From NCBI RefSeq assembly GCF_900119315.1, contig NZ_LT827010.1:4311001-4375000 (forward strand): a stretch of DNA of 64,000 nucleotides, written 5' to 3'. This document shows positions 15,567 through 23,765 of the stretch, piece after piece; position 1 is the first letter of the stretch, and every line of letters starts with the position of its first letter. The DNA comes from Actinoplanes sp. SE50/110 (GTDB lineage Bacteria; Actinomycetota; Actinomycetes; Mycobacteriales; Micromonosporaceae). The notes under the pieces are model-generated. The model saw only the letters and a list, made by a program, of their open reading frames with translations. It was not told the origin of the DNA and ran no database searches. A program made the translations under genes and the position numbers.

Positions 15567-18029
15567 ATGTCCCAATTCCTGTCCCGAACCCGGCGCCGCC
15601 TGCTCGGCGCCGGACTCACCGCCGGCGCGGTGGGCGCCGTCATCCTGGCGGCGCCCCTGCCGGCACTGGCCGGCGCGAACATCGGCCCGTGGATCGTCAT
15701 GCCGGGTGGCAACGCCACGCTCAGCGACCAGAGCGCGGCGTTCACCGGCAACTCGGTCGTGCAGCTGAACACCAGCCCGTGCCCGGGCAAACTGGCTACC
15801 GCCGGCGGCACCGGACCGTGGAATCCCACCGTCAGCAACCGCACCGGTACCTCGCTGACCTTCACCGTGCCGGCCAGCGGCGGGCCGGCCCCCGGCCCCA
15901 ACGGGGCCGTCAAGCTGTACTACGCCTGCGCCTACGACGGGGCGACGGCCGGCACCAGCAACCTGCTCAGCGGCGGCCCGCTGTACGTCGGCGCCGGGGC
16001 CGCCGCGAGCAGCAACGCCGGTCTCACCGGCGGCGGCAACCCGCTCACCCTCAGCACCGGCATGCAGAACCCGGTCTTCACCGGTTACAACACCGTGTCC
16101 GCGGTCTTCACCACCGGACAGTGCGCCGCCACCCTGGGCAGCACCAACCCGGCGAACCTCACCGTCGCCGGCCTGGCCCGGCAGTCGAACAGCACGGTGG
16201 CGCTGACCGTCCCGTCCGGGGTGGTCACCAACGGGCCGGCACCCACCAACTACAACATCTGCCTGTACGACGGCAGCAGCGCCGCCGGCTCCCTGCTCAG
16301 CATCGCCGGCTACAACGCGAACGCGCTGGCCGTCACCCCGGGCAGCGGTTCGTACTCGGCCAGCACCGGCGTCACCGTCAGCGCTCCCGGCGCCTTCCTC
16401 ACCGGAATCACCACCCCCGCCGTGCTGGTGTTGCCGATGAACGCCGGCTGCCCCGGCACCTACTCCACCGGGCAGGTCAACGGGGTGACCCCGCTCGCCC
16501 TGACCGCGCCGGGCAGCGTGCGCAGACTGACCAGCAGCCGGGCCGCGGTCACCCTGCCACCGTTGACGCTGCAGCAGCCGGGTCAGCCCACGACGTACCA
16601 GATCTGCTTCTACAGCGGCAGCACCGGAACCAGCGGCCTGATCGGGACCACCAACTACACCGCCGGGGTGGTGGCCAACCCGATGGGCATCAACCCGTCC
16701 GCCGGCCCGCCCGCCGGTGGCAACACGATCACCGTGGTCGGCACCGACTTCCCGACCGACGCCGGACGGATCACCGCGACCCTCGACGGCGTGCCGCTGA
16801 CCAACATCCAGCCGATCAGCGACAAGGCGTTCACCGCCCAGGTGCCCGCGCACACCGCCGACACGAACCTCACCCTGGTGGTCAGCACGCCGGCCGGCAC
16901 CAAGGCGCTGCCCGGCGCGTACTCCTACCTGAACACCATCACGGTCAGCCCCAACACCGCGCCGAGCACGTCACCGACGGTCGACGTCGACGTCCAGGGC
17001 GCCGGCTTCGTGGCGATCAACTTCGGCACCGGTGGCAACGCCGGCCGGGTGTTCCTGGTCAACGGCGTCTACAACGGCGCCGAGGTGACCAGCGGGGTGC
17101 GGGCCAACGGCCCGGTCGCCGAATGCGTCAACGTGCTGCCGATCAGCGACACCGAACTGGTCTGCACGCTGCAGCTGAACCGCAAACTGAACGCCCAGGG
17201 CACCGGCTTCTTCGACCCGTCCGCCTACACCAACACGATCGCCTCCGACCTGTCCACCACGGCGGGCAGCCGGGTGGTGGTCTCGGCCGCCGGCAAGTTC
17301 AGCCCGAACGACCTCGGCCAGCCGATCGTGCAGGGTGGCAACGCCAACATCCCGCCGAACAGCCTGATCACCTCGGTGCTCGGCCCGACCAAGGTGGTCA
17401 TCTCCGCCCCGTCCCCGCTGACCGGCTCCACCCTGTCGGCCACCATCGGTGGCGCGGTGCCGGCACACACCTTCACCGGATCGATCACCACGACCGCGGG
17501 CAGCGCGACGGTCTCCACCTCCAGCGGCGCGTTCACCCGTGCCGACATCGGCCGGGTCGTCAGCGGCACCAGCGGTATCGCGAACGGCACCACGATCACC
17601 GCGGTCGCCCCCGGAGGCGCCACCGCCACCCTGTCCGCGCCGGCCACGGCCAGCACTCAGTACACGCTGTCCGCGGCCAGCACGACCGGCGGGTCGACGA
17701 CACTCACCAGCAGCGGGCTGCAGTCCAGCGACAGCGGCGCGGTGATCGGCAACAACTCACTGGGCATCACGCCCGGGACGACGGTCGGAGCGGTGGTCGC
17801 GGGCACCAGCGCGACCCTGTCGGCGCAGGCGGCCGTCACCGCCGGACCGGCCGACCTCACGCTGAACAAGCCGGTCAACGCCAACCTGTACGCCGCGGCC
17901 CCGGTGCCGGACGGCGCGTACAACCTGGTGGTGGTCAGCAACGGGGCGCCGGATGCGGCGACCACCGACCCGGCCTATTTCCAGACGGACGTGACCAGCG
18001 GCTCGACGTTCACGGTCAGCCCGTTCTGA
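15567..18029 (+). CDS. Large secreted surface protein with IPT/TIG domain
   Basis: An 820-residue exported protein. ATG 15567 has GGAGGG 6 nt upstream; the signal peptide has a twin-Arg-like start (RTRRRLLGAGLTAG) and is cleaved near ALA-GA. The body is rich in Gly, Thr, Ser, Asn and Ala and reads as serial beta-sandwich repeats. An IPT/TIG domain is clear at about 375-460 (INPSAGPPAGGNTITVVGTD). There is no LPXTG-type sorting signal or C-terminal helix. Such proteins are usually adhesins or cell-surface layer components. It lies downstream of the beta-helix lipoprotein with a 157-bp gap that has its own dyads, and it ends in a strong hairpin. Confidence 0.8.
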   Translation: MSQFLSRTRRRLLGAGLTAGAVGAVILAAPLPALAGANIGPWIVMPGGNATLSDQSAAFTGNSVVQLNTSPCPGKLATAGGTGPWNPTVSNRTGTSLTFTVPASGGPAPGPNGAVKLYYACAYDGATAGTSNLLSGGPLYVGAGAAASSNAGLTGGGNPLTLSTGMQNPVFTGYNTVSAVFTTGQCAATLGSTNPANLTVAGLARQSNSTVALTVPSGVVTNGPAPTNYNICLYDGSSAAGSLLSIAGYNANALAVTPGSGSYSASTGVTVSAPGAFLTGITTPAVLVLPMNAGCPGTYSTGQVNGVTPLALTAPGSVRRLTSSRAAVTLPPLTLQQPGQPTTYQICFYSGSTGTSGLIGTTNYTAGVVANPMGINPSAGPPAGGNTITVVGTDFPTDAGRITATLDGVPLTNIQPISDKAFTAQVPAHTADTNLTLVVSTPAGTKALPGAYSYLNTITVSPNTAPSTSPTVDVDVQGAGFVAINFGTGGNAGRVFLVNGVYNGAEVTSGVRANGPVAECVNVLPISDTELVCTLQLNRKLNAQGTGFFDPSAYTNTIASDLSTTAGSRVVVSAAGKFSPNDLGQPIVQGGNANIPPNSLITSVLGPTKVVISAPSPLTGSTLSATIGGAVPAHTFTGSITTTAGSATVSTSSGAFTRADIGRVVSGTSGIANGTTITAVAPGGATATLSAPATASTQYTLSAASTTGGSTTLTSSGLQSSDSGAVIGNNSLGITPGTTVGAVVAGTSATLSAQAAVTAGPADLTLNKPVNANLYAAAPVPDGAYNLVVVSNGAPDAATTDPAYFQTDVTSGSTFTVSPF

Positions 18030-18039
18030 TACCGCTTCG

Positions 18040-18573
18040 TCAAGGGTGGCCCGGCCGGTGCGGTCGGGCCACCCTTGTCGGTCCTCCGGACTCGGCGATC
18101 TGCCGCAGGCTGGTACGCAGGTGCGGGGCGGCGTCGCCGAAGATCAGGGTGTCGACGTCGCGGGCGGCCCGGGTGGCCTGCCGCGTGACGGCGCGGCCGG
18201 CGTCGGTGAGGCTCAGGCGCAGCGACGGCGGGCTGGCCGGGTCGGGGCTGCGGGTCAGCAGGCCACGCTCCTGCAGGGTGCGGACCACCCGGGAGGTCAT
18301 CATGCGGTCGGCGCCGGCCTCGTCGGCGACCTGCTGCTGGGTCGGTGGGCCGGAGACGTGCTCCAGCCAGCCGGCCGAGGCCAGCAGCATGAACTGGGTC
18401 GGGGTGAGGCCGAGCGGGCGCAGGCGGGCGTCCAACTCGGCGCGCCAGGTCAGGGCGGCGTGGTGCAGCCAGAAGCCGGGGGAGAGCATCGGGCCGGAGT
18501 CGGGCCTGGTCATGCTTTCCGTGCCGGGGTCGGGGCCGGGGCCGGGCCTGCTCTGCGCGTCGGGTCCGGTCAT
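18040..18573 (-). CDS. MarR-family transcriptional regulator
   Basis: A 177-residue regulator. The winged helix is visible in LGLTPTQFMLLASAGWL, then QQQVADEAGADRMMTSRVV (recognition helix) and LTRSPDPASPPSLRLSLTD (wing). Its ATG overlaps the stop of the SRPBCC gene (ATGA at 18570-18573), so the two form a coupled operon. A perfect dyad just upstream of that operon (18995-19010) is the natural candidate operator, implying autoregulation. The effector is unknown. Confidence 0.85.
   Translation of the reverse strand: MTGPDAQSRPGPGPDPGTESMTRPDSGPMLSPGFWLHHAALTWRAELDARLRPLGLTPTQFMLLASAGWLEHVSGPPTQQQVADEAGADRMMTSRVVRTLQERGLLTRSPDPASPPSLRLSLTDAGRAVTRQATRAARDVDTLIFGDAAPHLRTSLRQIAESGGPTRVARPHRPGHP
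18041..18077. terminator. Bidirectional terminator after the TIG gene
   Basis: A perfect 13-bp stem CAAGGGTGGCCCG (18041-18053) with 18065-18077 and an 11-nt loop, starting 11 bp after the TIG stop. It overlaps the last codons of the converging MarR gene, so it can end both transcripts. Confidence 0.78.
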
Positions 18574-18983
18574 GCGCTTCGGGTCTCCAGGGCGGCCCAG
18601 GTTTTCAGCATGTCGCGGCGGATGCGGCGGGCGAAGTAGAACCGGAACAGCGGGGTCAGTGGGCCGGTGACCCGGATGGTCTTGGTGCAGCGGATCCGCC
18701 GGTCGTCGAGCGGCTCGTAGGCGGTGACCCCGGACAGTGTCCCGCCGGGCAGGTCGCACTCGCTGGCCCAGCGGCGGCGGGGGACCACCTCGGTGAGACG
18801 CCAGGTGGTGGCCGGGCCGCCGCGCGGCTTGGACCAGCCGGTGGTGCCCGTCGCGAACGGGCCGTCGAGGCGGGCCTGCTGCTCGTGCGGATCCCACGCG
18901 GGCCAGGCGCTGACGTCGGTGACCGTGTCCCACACCGCGGACAGGTCGGCCCGGATGACGGTGCTCTCGCCGAACTCGTACAT
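18570..18983 (-). CDS. SRPBCC (polyketide cyclase/START-like) protein
   Basis: A 137-residue single-domain SRPBCC protein. It has the typical opening MYEFGESTVIRADLSAVWD followed by DVSAWPAWDPH and a strand-rich middle. ATG 18983 is chosen because GGGGGTTGCG lies just before it; the upstream ATG at 18995 has no ribosome-binding site and falls in the operator dyad. These proteins bind small hydrophobic ligands, and many are annotated as polyketide cyclase/dehydrase. It is coupled to the MarR gene downstream. Confidence 0.8.
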   Translation of the reverse strand: MYEFGESTVIRADLSAVWDTVTDVSAWPAWDPHEQQARLDGPFATGTTGWSKPRGGPATTWRLTEVVPRRRWASECDLPGGTLSGVTAYEPLDDRRIRCTKTIRVTGPLTPLFRFYFARRIRRDMLKTWAALETRSA

Positions 18984-18994
18984 CGCAACCCCCA

Positions 18995-19010
18995 TGTTGT
19001 CGTGACAACA
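18995..19010. promoter_or_regulatory. Candidate MarR operator
   Basis: A perfect dyad TGTTGTC-GT-GACAACA, placed 12 bp before the SRPBCC start. Its size and symmetry suit a MarR dimer, and the operon ends with a MarR gene, so negative autoregulation is the simple reading. Confidence 0.6.
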
Positions 19011-19121
19011 CTATGCGACGTGAAGCTGTTCCACAAGGGAAACTCGTCCTGCCGGACCCGGGGGCGCATACCGACAAGCCGTCGCAACGAGGGCTGTCAG
19101 CACCGCACTGATCGCCGGAGA

Positions 19122-19484
19122 TCAGCCGACGTCGACCAGCACCCGCCCGACGAGCAGTCCACCCGCGATGATCAGATAGCCGACGAGGATCAGCCGACCG
19201 CGGTGCCCCGGCGGGCGGCTCATGCCGGTGTAGCCGCAGATCGCGCCGGCCAGGGTGGCGATCATCGGAACGATCGAGGCCAGCGATTCGCCGGTCGGGG
19301 TGCAGAAGAAGCCCGGATCGTCGGGGACGCAACGGTTCCCGGCGGCCCAGCTGAAGAGGTAAGCCAGCACCAGCGCATAACCGGCGAAGGCGGTCAGGAC
19401 GACGATGGCGAGTACCGCGCCCGCGCTCCCCGACCGGGACGGGGGAATCGGGGTGGGTTCCACGGCCTCCGGCTCATCGTCCAT
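19122..19484 (-). CDS. Small membrane protein, unknown function
   Basis: A 120-residue protein with an acidic, Pro-rich N-terminus (DDEPEAVEPTPIPPS) and three transmembrane helices: VLAIVVLTAFAGYALVLAYL, then about 65-85, then LILVGYLIIAGGLLVGRVLV. Two cysteines (CVPDDPGFFC) lie in the extracytoplasmic loop and may pair. No family is recognised. It is monocistronic between the MarR operon and the glycerol locus. Confidence 0.65.
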   Translation of the reverse strand: MDDEPEAVEPTPIPPSRSGSAGAVLAIVVLTAFAGYALVLAYLFSWAAGNRCVPDDPGFFCTPTGESLASIVPMIATLAGAICGYTGMSRPPGHRGRLILVGYLIIAGGLLVGRVLVDVG

Positions 19485-19518
19485 CACGTTTGTCGATATT
19501 ACGAGCGGTCGCCAACCC

Positions 19519-19582
19519 GCCTCGGCCGCGCGGTGCCGAGGCGGCCACGCCGTAGCGGTCCCGGGCGCAGTGCCCGGGACCG
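19519..19582 (-). terminator. Tandem hairpins downstream of the glpK-glpD operon
   Basis: Two perfect hairpins in series: GCCTCGGC (19519-19526 with 19535-19542) and CGGTCCCGGGC (19556-19566 with 19572-19582, 5-nt loop). They begin about 75 nt beyond the glpD stop on the minus strand and are a plausible double terminator. Confidence 0.6.
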
Positions 19583-19656
19583 GAGTGCTCCAGCGCGTTG
19601 TGCGTGCTCGGCCCGGGGCCGAGCGGGTCAGGCGGCCGAGGTGACCGGCGCGCGGG

Positions 19657-21372
19657 TCAGACGGCCGAGGTCAGGGGGCTGGTGGTGAGGGCTCGGAGGG
19701 TGGCGTCGGCGGAGCGGTCGTCGGGTTCGGTCTGGGCGGCGAGTTCGGCTCGCACGTGGGCCTCGTAGGTGGCGACCTCGCGCTCGGCGTCGGCCGGGGA
19801 CCAGCCCAGGGCCGGGGCGAGCAGGGTGGTGGCGGCGCGGGCGGCGATCACCCCGCGGTCCGGGGTTTCGAAGGCGATGCGGGTGCGGCGGGCCAGCACG
19901 TCCTCCAGGTGGCGGGCGCCCTCGTGGGTGGCGGCGTAGACGATCTCGGCGCGCAGGTGGCCGGGGGCACCGTCCAGGGGCAGGGCCAGGCTGGGGTCGG
20001 CTTCGATCAGGGCGAGCACCTCGTCGAGCAGGGTGCCGTACCGGTGGAGCAGGGCTTCGATCCGGGCTACGGTGAGGCCGGATTCGCGGGCCAGAGTCTG
20101 GCGGCGGTTCCAGGCGGCGCGATAACCGTCGGCGCCGAGCAGCGGGACCTGGTCGGTGCAGGACGCCGGGACCCGGGCGGCCAGATCCTGGACGGCGGCG
20201 TCGACCGCGTCCTTGGCCATCACCCGGTACGTGGTGTATTTGCCGCCGGCCACGACGACCATGCCGGGGACCGGGTGGCCGACCGCGTGCTCGCGGGACA
20301 GCTTGGCGGTGGTGGACGCCTCGGCGGACAGCAGCGGCCGCAGCCCGGCGTAGACACCCTGCACGTCGTCGCGGGTCAGCGGGACGGCCAGCGCCCTGTT
20401 GACCTCGTCGAGGAGGTAGTCGACGTCCCGGCCGGAGGCGGCCGGGTCCGACTTGTCGAGATTCCACGCCGTGTCGGTCGTGCCGATGATCCAGTGCTGG
20501 TCCCACGGGATGACGAACAGGACGCTGGTGGCGGTCCGCAGGATGATGCCGGTGTGGCCGGCGATCCGGTCCCGCGGGACGACCAGGTGGATGCCCTTGC
20601 TCGCGGCGATGGTGAACTGGCCGCGTTCGCCGGTCAGCAGGGCCTGGCTGTCGCCGGTCCACACGCCGGTCGCGTTGATCACGGTGCGGGCGCGGATCTC
20701 CAGCTCGGCGCCGGTCTCCAGGTCACGGGCGCGGACGCCGACGACCCGGCGGCCCTCCCGGAGGAAACCGGTGACCTCGGTGCGCGACGCGGCGTGCGCG
20801 CCGTTGGCCACGGCGGTGCGGACCAGGAACATGGTGTGCCGGGCGTCGTCGACCTGGGCGTCGTAATAGCGGATCGCGCCGACCAGGGTCTCCGGGCGCA
20901 GCGACGGGAACGCCTTGAGCGCCTCCAGGCGGCTCAGGTGCCGGTGCACGGGCACGCCGGCGCCGCCACCGGACAGGGCCAGGATGTCGTAGAGGGCGAC
21001 GCCGGCGCCGACGTACAACCGCTCCCAGGCCCGGCGCTGCAGCGGATACAGGAACGGCACCGGGCGGACCAGGTGCGGGGCGAGCTTCTGGATCAGCAGG
21101 CCGCGTTCCCGCAGCGCCTCCCGGACCAGGCTGAAATCGAGCATCTCCAGGTAGCGCAGCCCGCCGTGGATCAGCTTGCTGGACCGGCTGGAGGTGCCGC
21201 TGGCGAAGTCACGGGCCTCGAGAAGGCCGACGCTGAGCCCTCGGGTGGCGGCGTCGAGAGCCGACCCGGCGCCGACCACGCCGGCGCCGACGACCAGCAC
21301 GTCCAGCTCCCCGGACGTCATGGCGGCCAGGGCCCGCCGCCGGGACTCCGGCGAGATCACTCCGGTTTTCAT
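19657..21372 (-). CDS. glpD: FAD-dependent glycerol-3-phosphate dehydrogenase
   Basis: A 571-residue aerobic GlpD, oxidising glycerol-3-phosphate to dihydroxyacetone phosphate at the membrane and feeding electrons to quinone. The FAD-binding N-terminus has VLVVGAGVVGAG near residue 25, then SGTSSRSSKLIHGGLRYLE, a GlpD signature. Later motifs include GVYAGLRPLL and GGKYTTYR. A C-terminal DAO_C-type region follows. Length is normal. ATG 21372 has AAGGATCG just upstream. It follows glpK with a 28-bp gap, so glycerol uptake products pass from kinase to dehydrogenase within one operon. Confidence 0.95.
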   Translation of the reverse strand: MKTGVISPESRRRALAAMTSGELDVLVVGAGVVGAGSALDAATRGLSVGLLEARDFASGTSSRSSKLIHGGLRYLEMLDFSLVREALRERGLLIQKLAPHLVRPVPFLYPLQRRAWERLYVGAGVALYDILALSGGGAGVPVHRHLSRLEALKAFPSLRPETLVGAIRYYDAQVDDARHTMFLVRTAVANGAHAASRTEVTGFLREGRRVVGVRARDLETGAELEIRARTVINATGVWTGDSQALLTGERGQFTIAASKGIHLVVPRDRIAGHTGIILRTATSVLFVIPWDQHWIIGTTDTAWNLDKSDPAASGRDVDYLLDEVNRALAVPLTRDDVQGVYAGLRPLLSAEASTTAKLSREHAVGHPVPGMVVVAGGKYTTYRVMAKDAVDAAVQDLAARVPASCTDQVPLLGADGYRAAWNRRQTLARESGLTVARIEALLHRYGTLLDEVLALIEADPSLALPLDGAPGHLRAEIVYAATHEGARHLEDVLARRTRIAFETPDRGVIAARAATTLLAPALGWSPADAEREVATYEAHVRAELAAQTEPDDRSADATLRALTTSPLTSAV

Positions 21373-21400
21373 AGTCGATCCTTCTTTCCTACAGGGCCGG

Positions 21401-22879
21401 TCAGCCGACGCTGACCCAGTCGAGGGTGCGGTCGATCGCCGCCCGCCAGCGGGTGATGCCTTCGGTACGCCGGTCCGCCGGCCAGGTGGGTTCCCAGCGG
21501 CGGTCCTCGTGCCGGTTGGCGCGCAGCTCGGCCGGGGAGGACCAGAAGCCGACGGCGAGTCCCGCGGCGTAGGCGGCGCCCAGCGCGGTGGTCTCGGCCA
21601 CGGCCGGCCGGCTGACCGGGACGCCGAGGATGTCCGCCTGCAGCTGCATGCACAGCGCGTTCGCGGTGACACCGCCGTCGACCTGCAGGCAGTCCAGGGC
21701 CGTGCCGGAGTCCTGCGCCATCGCCTCGACCACGTCGCGGGTCTGGTGGCAGATCGCCTCCAGCGCGGCCCGGGTCAGGTGCGCGGCGGTGTGGAAACGG
21801 GACAGCCCGACGATCGCGGCCCGGGCGTCCGGCCGCCAGTAGGGGGCGAACAGGCCGGAGAACGCCGGCACGAAGCAGACGCCGGCGCTGTCCTCGACCT
21901 GCCCGGCCAGGGTTTCGCTGTCGGCCGCGGTGTCCAGGACGCCGAGCTGGTCGCGCAGCCACTGGATGGCGGCGCCGCACGCGGCGATCGACCCCTCCAG
22001 GGCGAAGACCGGCGCCTGACCGGCGAAACGGTAGGCGACCGTGGTGATCAGGCCGTGGCTCGACCGCACGGGCGTGGTCCCGGTGTTCATCAGCAGGAAC
22101 CCGCCGGTGCCGTAGGTGCATTTCGCCTCGCCGGGTTCGAAGCACGTCTGCCCGAACAGTGCGGCCTGCTGATCCCCGATGGCCGCGGCGATCGGCACCC
22201 CGGGCAGCACGCTCGACGCCGTCGCGTACACCTCCGCGGAGGACCGGATCTCCGGCAGCATCGCCCGCGGAATCGCGAACCGGGCGAGCAACTCGTCATC
22301 CCAGTCCAGCGTCGACAGGTTCATCAGCATCGTCCGGCTGGCGTTGGTCACATCGGTCAGATGCGCACCGCCGGTCAGATTCCAGATCAGCCAACTGTCC
22401 ATCGTCCCGAACAGCACCTCGCCCCGCCCGGCGCGCTCCCGCAGCCCCTGGACGTTGTCGAGCAACCACTGGATCTTCGTCGCCGAGAAGTACGTCGCCG
22501 GCGGCAAGCCGGTCCGGGACCGGATCACCTCAGGATCGAGAGCGGAGACCAGCTCGGCCGTACGGGTGTCCTGCCACACGATCGCGGGCGCCACCGGGAC
22601 GCCGGTCGCCCGGTCCCACAGCACCGTCGTCTCCCGCTGGTTGGTGATCCCGATCGCGGCCAGGTCGGCCGGGGTGAGACCGGTGCCGGCCAGCGCGCCC
22701 GCGATCACCTTGAGGGTGTTCTCCCAGATCTCCACCGGATCGTGCTCGACCCAGCCGGACCGCGGCTGGATCTGCCGGTGCTCCAGCTGGCACCGGCCGA
22801 TCTCCGCGCCGGACCGGTCGAAGACCATGAACCGCGTGCTGGTCGTGCCCTGATCGATCGCGCCGACGTACCGCCCCAC
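21401..22879 (-). CDS. glpK: Glycerol kinase (copy upstream of glpD)
   Basis: A 492-residue FGGY-family glycerol kinase, phosphorylating glycerol to glycerol-3-phosphate with ATP. It begins with the phosphate-binding AIDQGTTSTR, has TNQRETTVLWDRATG, the catalytic-Asp stretch AIGDQQAALFGQ and C-terminal VDGGVTANALCMQLQAD. GTG 22879 has AGGGAGGG upstream. It leads the operon with glpD. Residues about 79-281 are encoded by DNA identical to the second, divergently encoded glycerol kinase, while the first 78 residues and the last 210 differ clearly. Confidence 0.95.
   Translation of the reverse strand: MGRYVGAIDQGTTSTRFMVFDRSGAEIGRCQLEHRQIQPRSGWVEHDPVEIWENTLKVIAGALAGTGLTPADLAAIGITNQRETTVLWDRATGVPVAPAIVWQDTRTAELVSALDPEVIRSRTGLPPATYFSATKIQWLLDNVQGLRERAGRGEVLFGTMDSWLIWNLTGGAHLTDVTNASRTMLMNLSTLDWDDELLARFAIPRAMLPEIRSSAEVYATASSVLPGVPIAAAIGDQQAALFGQTCFEPGEAKCTYGTGGFLLMNTGTTPVRSSHGLITTVAYRFAGQAPVFALEGSIAACGAAIQWLRDQLGVLDTAADSETLAGQVEDSAGVCFVPAFSGLFAPYWRPDARAAIVGLSRFHTAAHLTRAALEAICHQTRDVVEAMAQDSGTALDCLQVDGGVTANALCMQLQADILGVPVSRPAVAETTALGAAYAAGLAVGFWSSPAELRANRHEDRRWEPTWPADRRTEGITRWRAAIDRTLDWVSVG
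22036..22644 (-). repeat. Left arm of a 609-bp inverted repeat inside glpK
   Basis: Reverse complement of 23992-24600 (paired coordinates sum to 46,636). Antisense and off-frame translations are also identical, so the DNA itself is conserved, not only the protein. One mismatch (22645/23991) separates it from a further 17 identical bases. It covers codons for 203 residues in the middle of both glycerol kinases. Confidence 0.93.
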
Positions 22880-22948
22880 TGGCCCTCCCTGGATGCCCGA
22901 ACCCCGGCAGCGACGCTAAGAGCGACCCGGGGACGCGGCAACGCCATG

Positions 22949-22967
22949 CGTGCGACAATGTCGCACG
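22949..22967. promoter_or_regulatory. Candidate GylR operator in the divergent glycerol promoter
   Basis: A perfect 19-bp palindrome CGTGCGACAATGTCGCACG (9-bp arms, 1-bp centre) in the short gap between divergent glpK and gylR. It overlaps the gylR start codon and lies about 70 bp before glpK. Its position would let one IclR-type dimer pair control both directions. Confidence 0.65.
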
Positions 22968-23725
22968 TGCCCGGCCTGATCCAGTCGATCGCACGGTCCT
23001 CGGCCGTGTTGCGGCTGCTCGCGGCCGGTGACGACCGGCTGCGGGTGAAAGAGATCGCCGACGCCCTCGGGATGGCGAAATCGACCGCGCACAGCATCCT
23101 GCGCACCCTGGAGCACGTCGGTTTCGTCGAGCAGGACCCGCGGACCGCCCGCTACCGGCTCGGTCGGGGCCTGCACGACCTGGGCGCGCCCGGCATCGAC
23201 GCGAACGAGCTGCGCGGCCGGGCACTGAACTGGGCCGACACCCTGGCCGCCCGCAGCGGGGAACAGGTGCGGCTCGGGGTGCTCGCCGACGGGCAGGTGC
23301 TGGTCGTGCACCACGTGTTCCGGCCCGACGACTCGGCGCAGAGCCTCGACATCGGGACCCGGCTGGCGCCGCACGCGACCGCGCTCGGCAAGGTGCTGCT
23401 CGCCTACTCGGCGGCGGCCACCCGGGCGGCGGTGGCGGGAGGGCTCACCGCGTACACGCGACGGACGGTGACCGACAGCGGCGCCCTCGCCCGGGCACTG
23501 GCCGCGACCCGGGCCGGCGGCTGGGGTCTGTCGGTGGAGGAGTGGCGGCCCGGACTGGCCGGGATCGCGGCGCCGGTGCGGGCGTCCGGCGGGCTGGTGA
23601 TCGGCGCGGTCGGGGTGGCCGGGCCGGTCGAGCGGCTGACCGACACCCGGCGGCAGGCCCGGCCGGCGCTGGTGGAGCAGGTGGTGGCGGTGGCGCGCTC
23701 GATCTCGCGGGAGGTGCAGGCGTGA
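22958..23725 (+). CDS. gylR: IclR-family glycerol operon regulator, GylR-like
   Basis: A 255-residue regulator. The winged helix (IQSIARSSAVLRLLAAGDDR; EIADALGMAKSTAHSILRTL) is followed by an IclR effector domain (VHHVFRPDDSAQSLDIGTRL; PHATALGKVLLAY). The sequence resembles Streptomyces GylR, repressor of the glycerol operon, and its position between two glpK genes agrees. The start is uncertain: ATG 22958 and GTG 22967 both overlap the palindrome, and no strong ribosome-binding site is present (ATG 22946 is a further option). glpK lies 40 bp downstream. Glycerol-3-phosphate is the likely inducer by analogy. Confidence 0.85.
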   Translation: MSHVPGLIQSIARSSAVLRLLAAGDDRLRVKEIADALGMAKSTAHSILRTLEHVGFVEQDPRTARYRLGRGLHDLGAPGIDANELRGRALNWADTLAARSGEQVRLGVLADGQVLVVHHVFRPDDSAQSLDIGTRLAPHATALGKVLLAYSAAATRAAVAGGLTAYTRRTVTDSGALARALAATRAGGWGLSVEEWRPGLAGIAAPVRASGGLVIGAVGVAGPVERLTDTRRQARPALVEQVVAVARSISREVQA

Positions 23726-23765
23726 GCTTCGGACCGGGCCGGACGGTCTCGTCGGGGGTGTGGGC

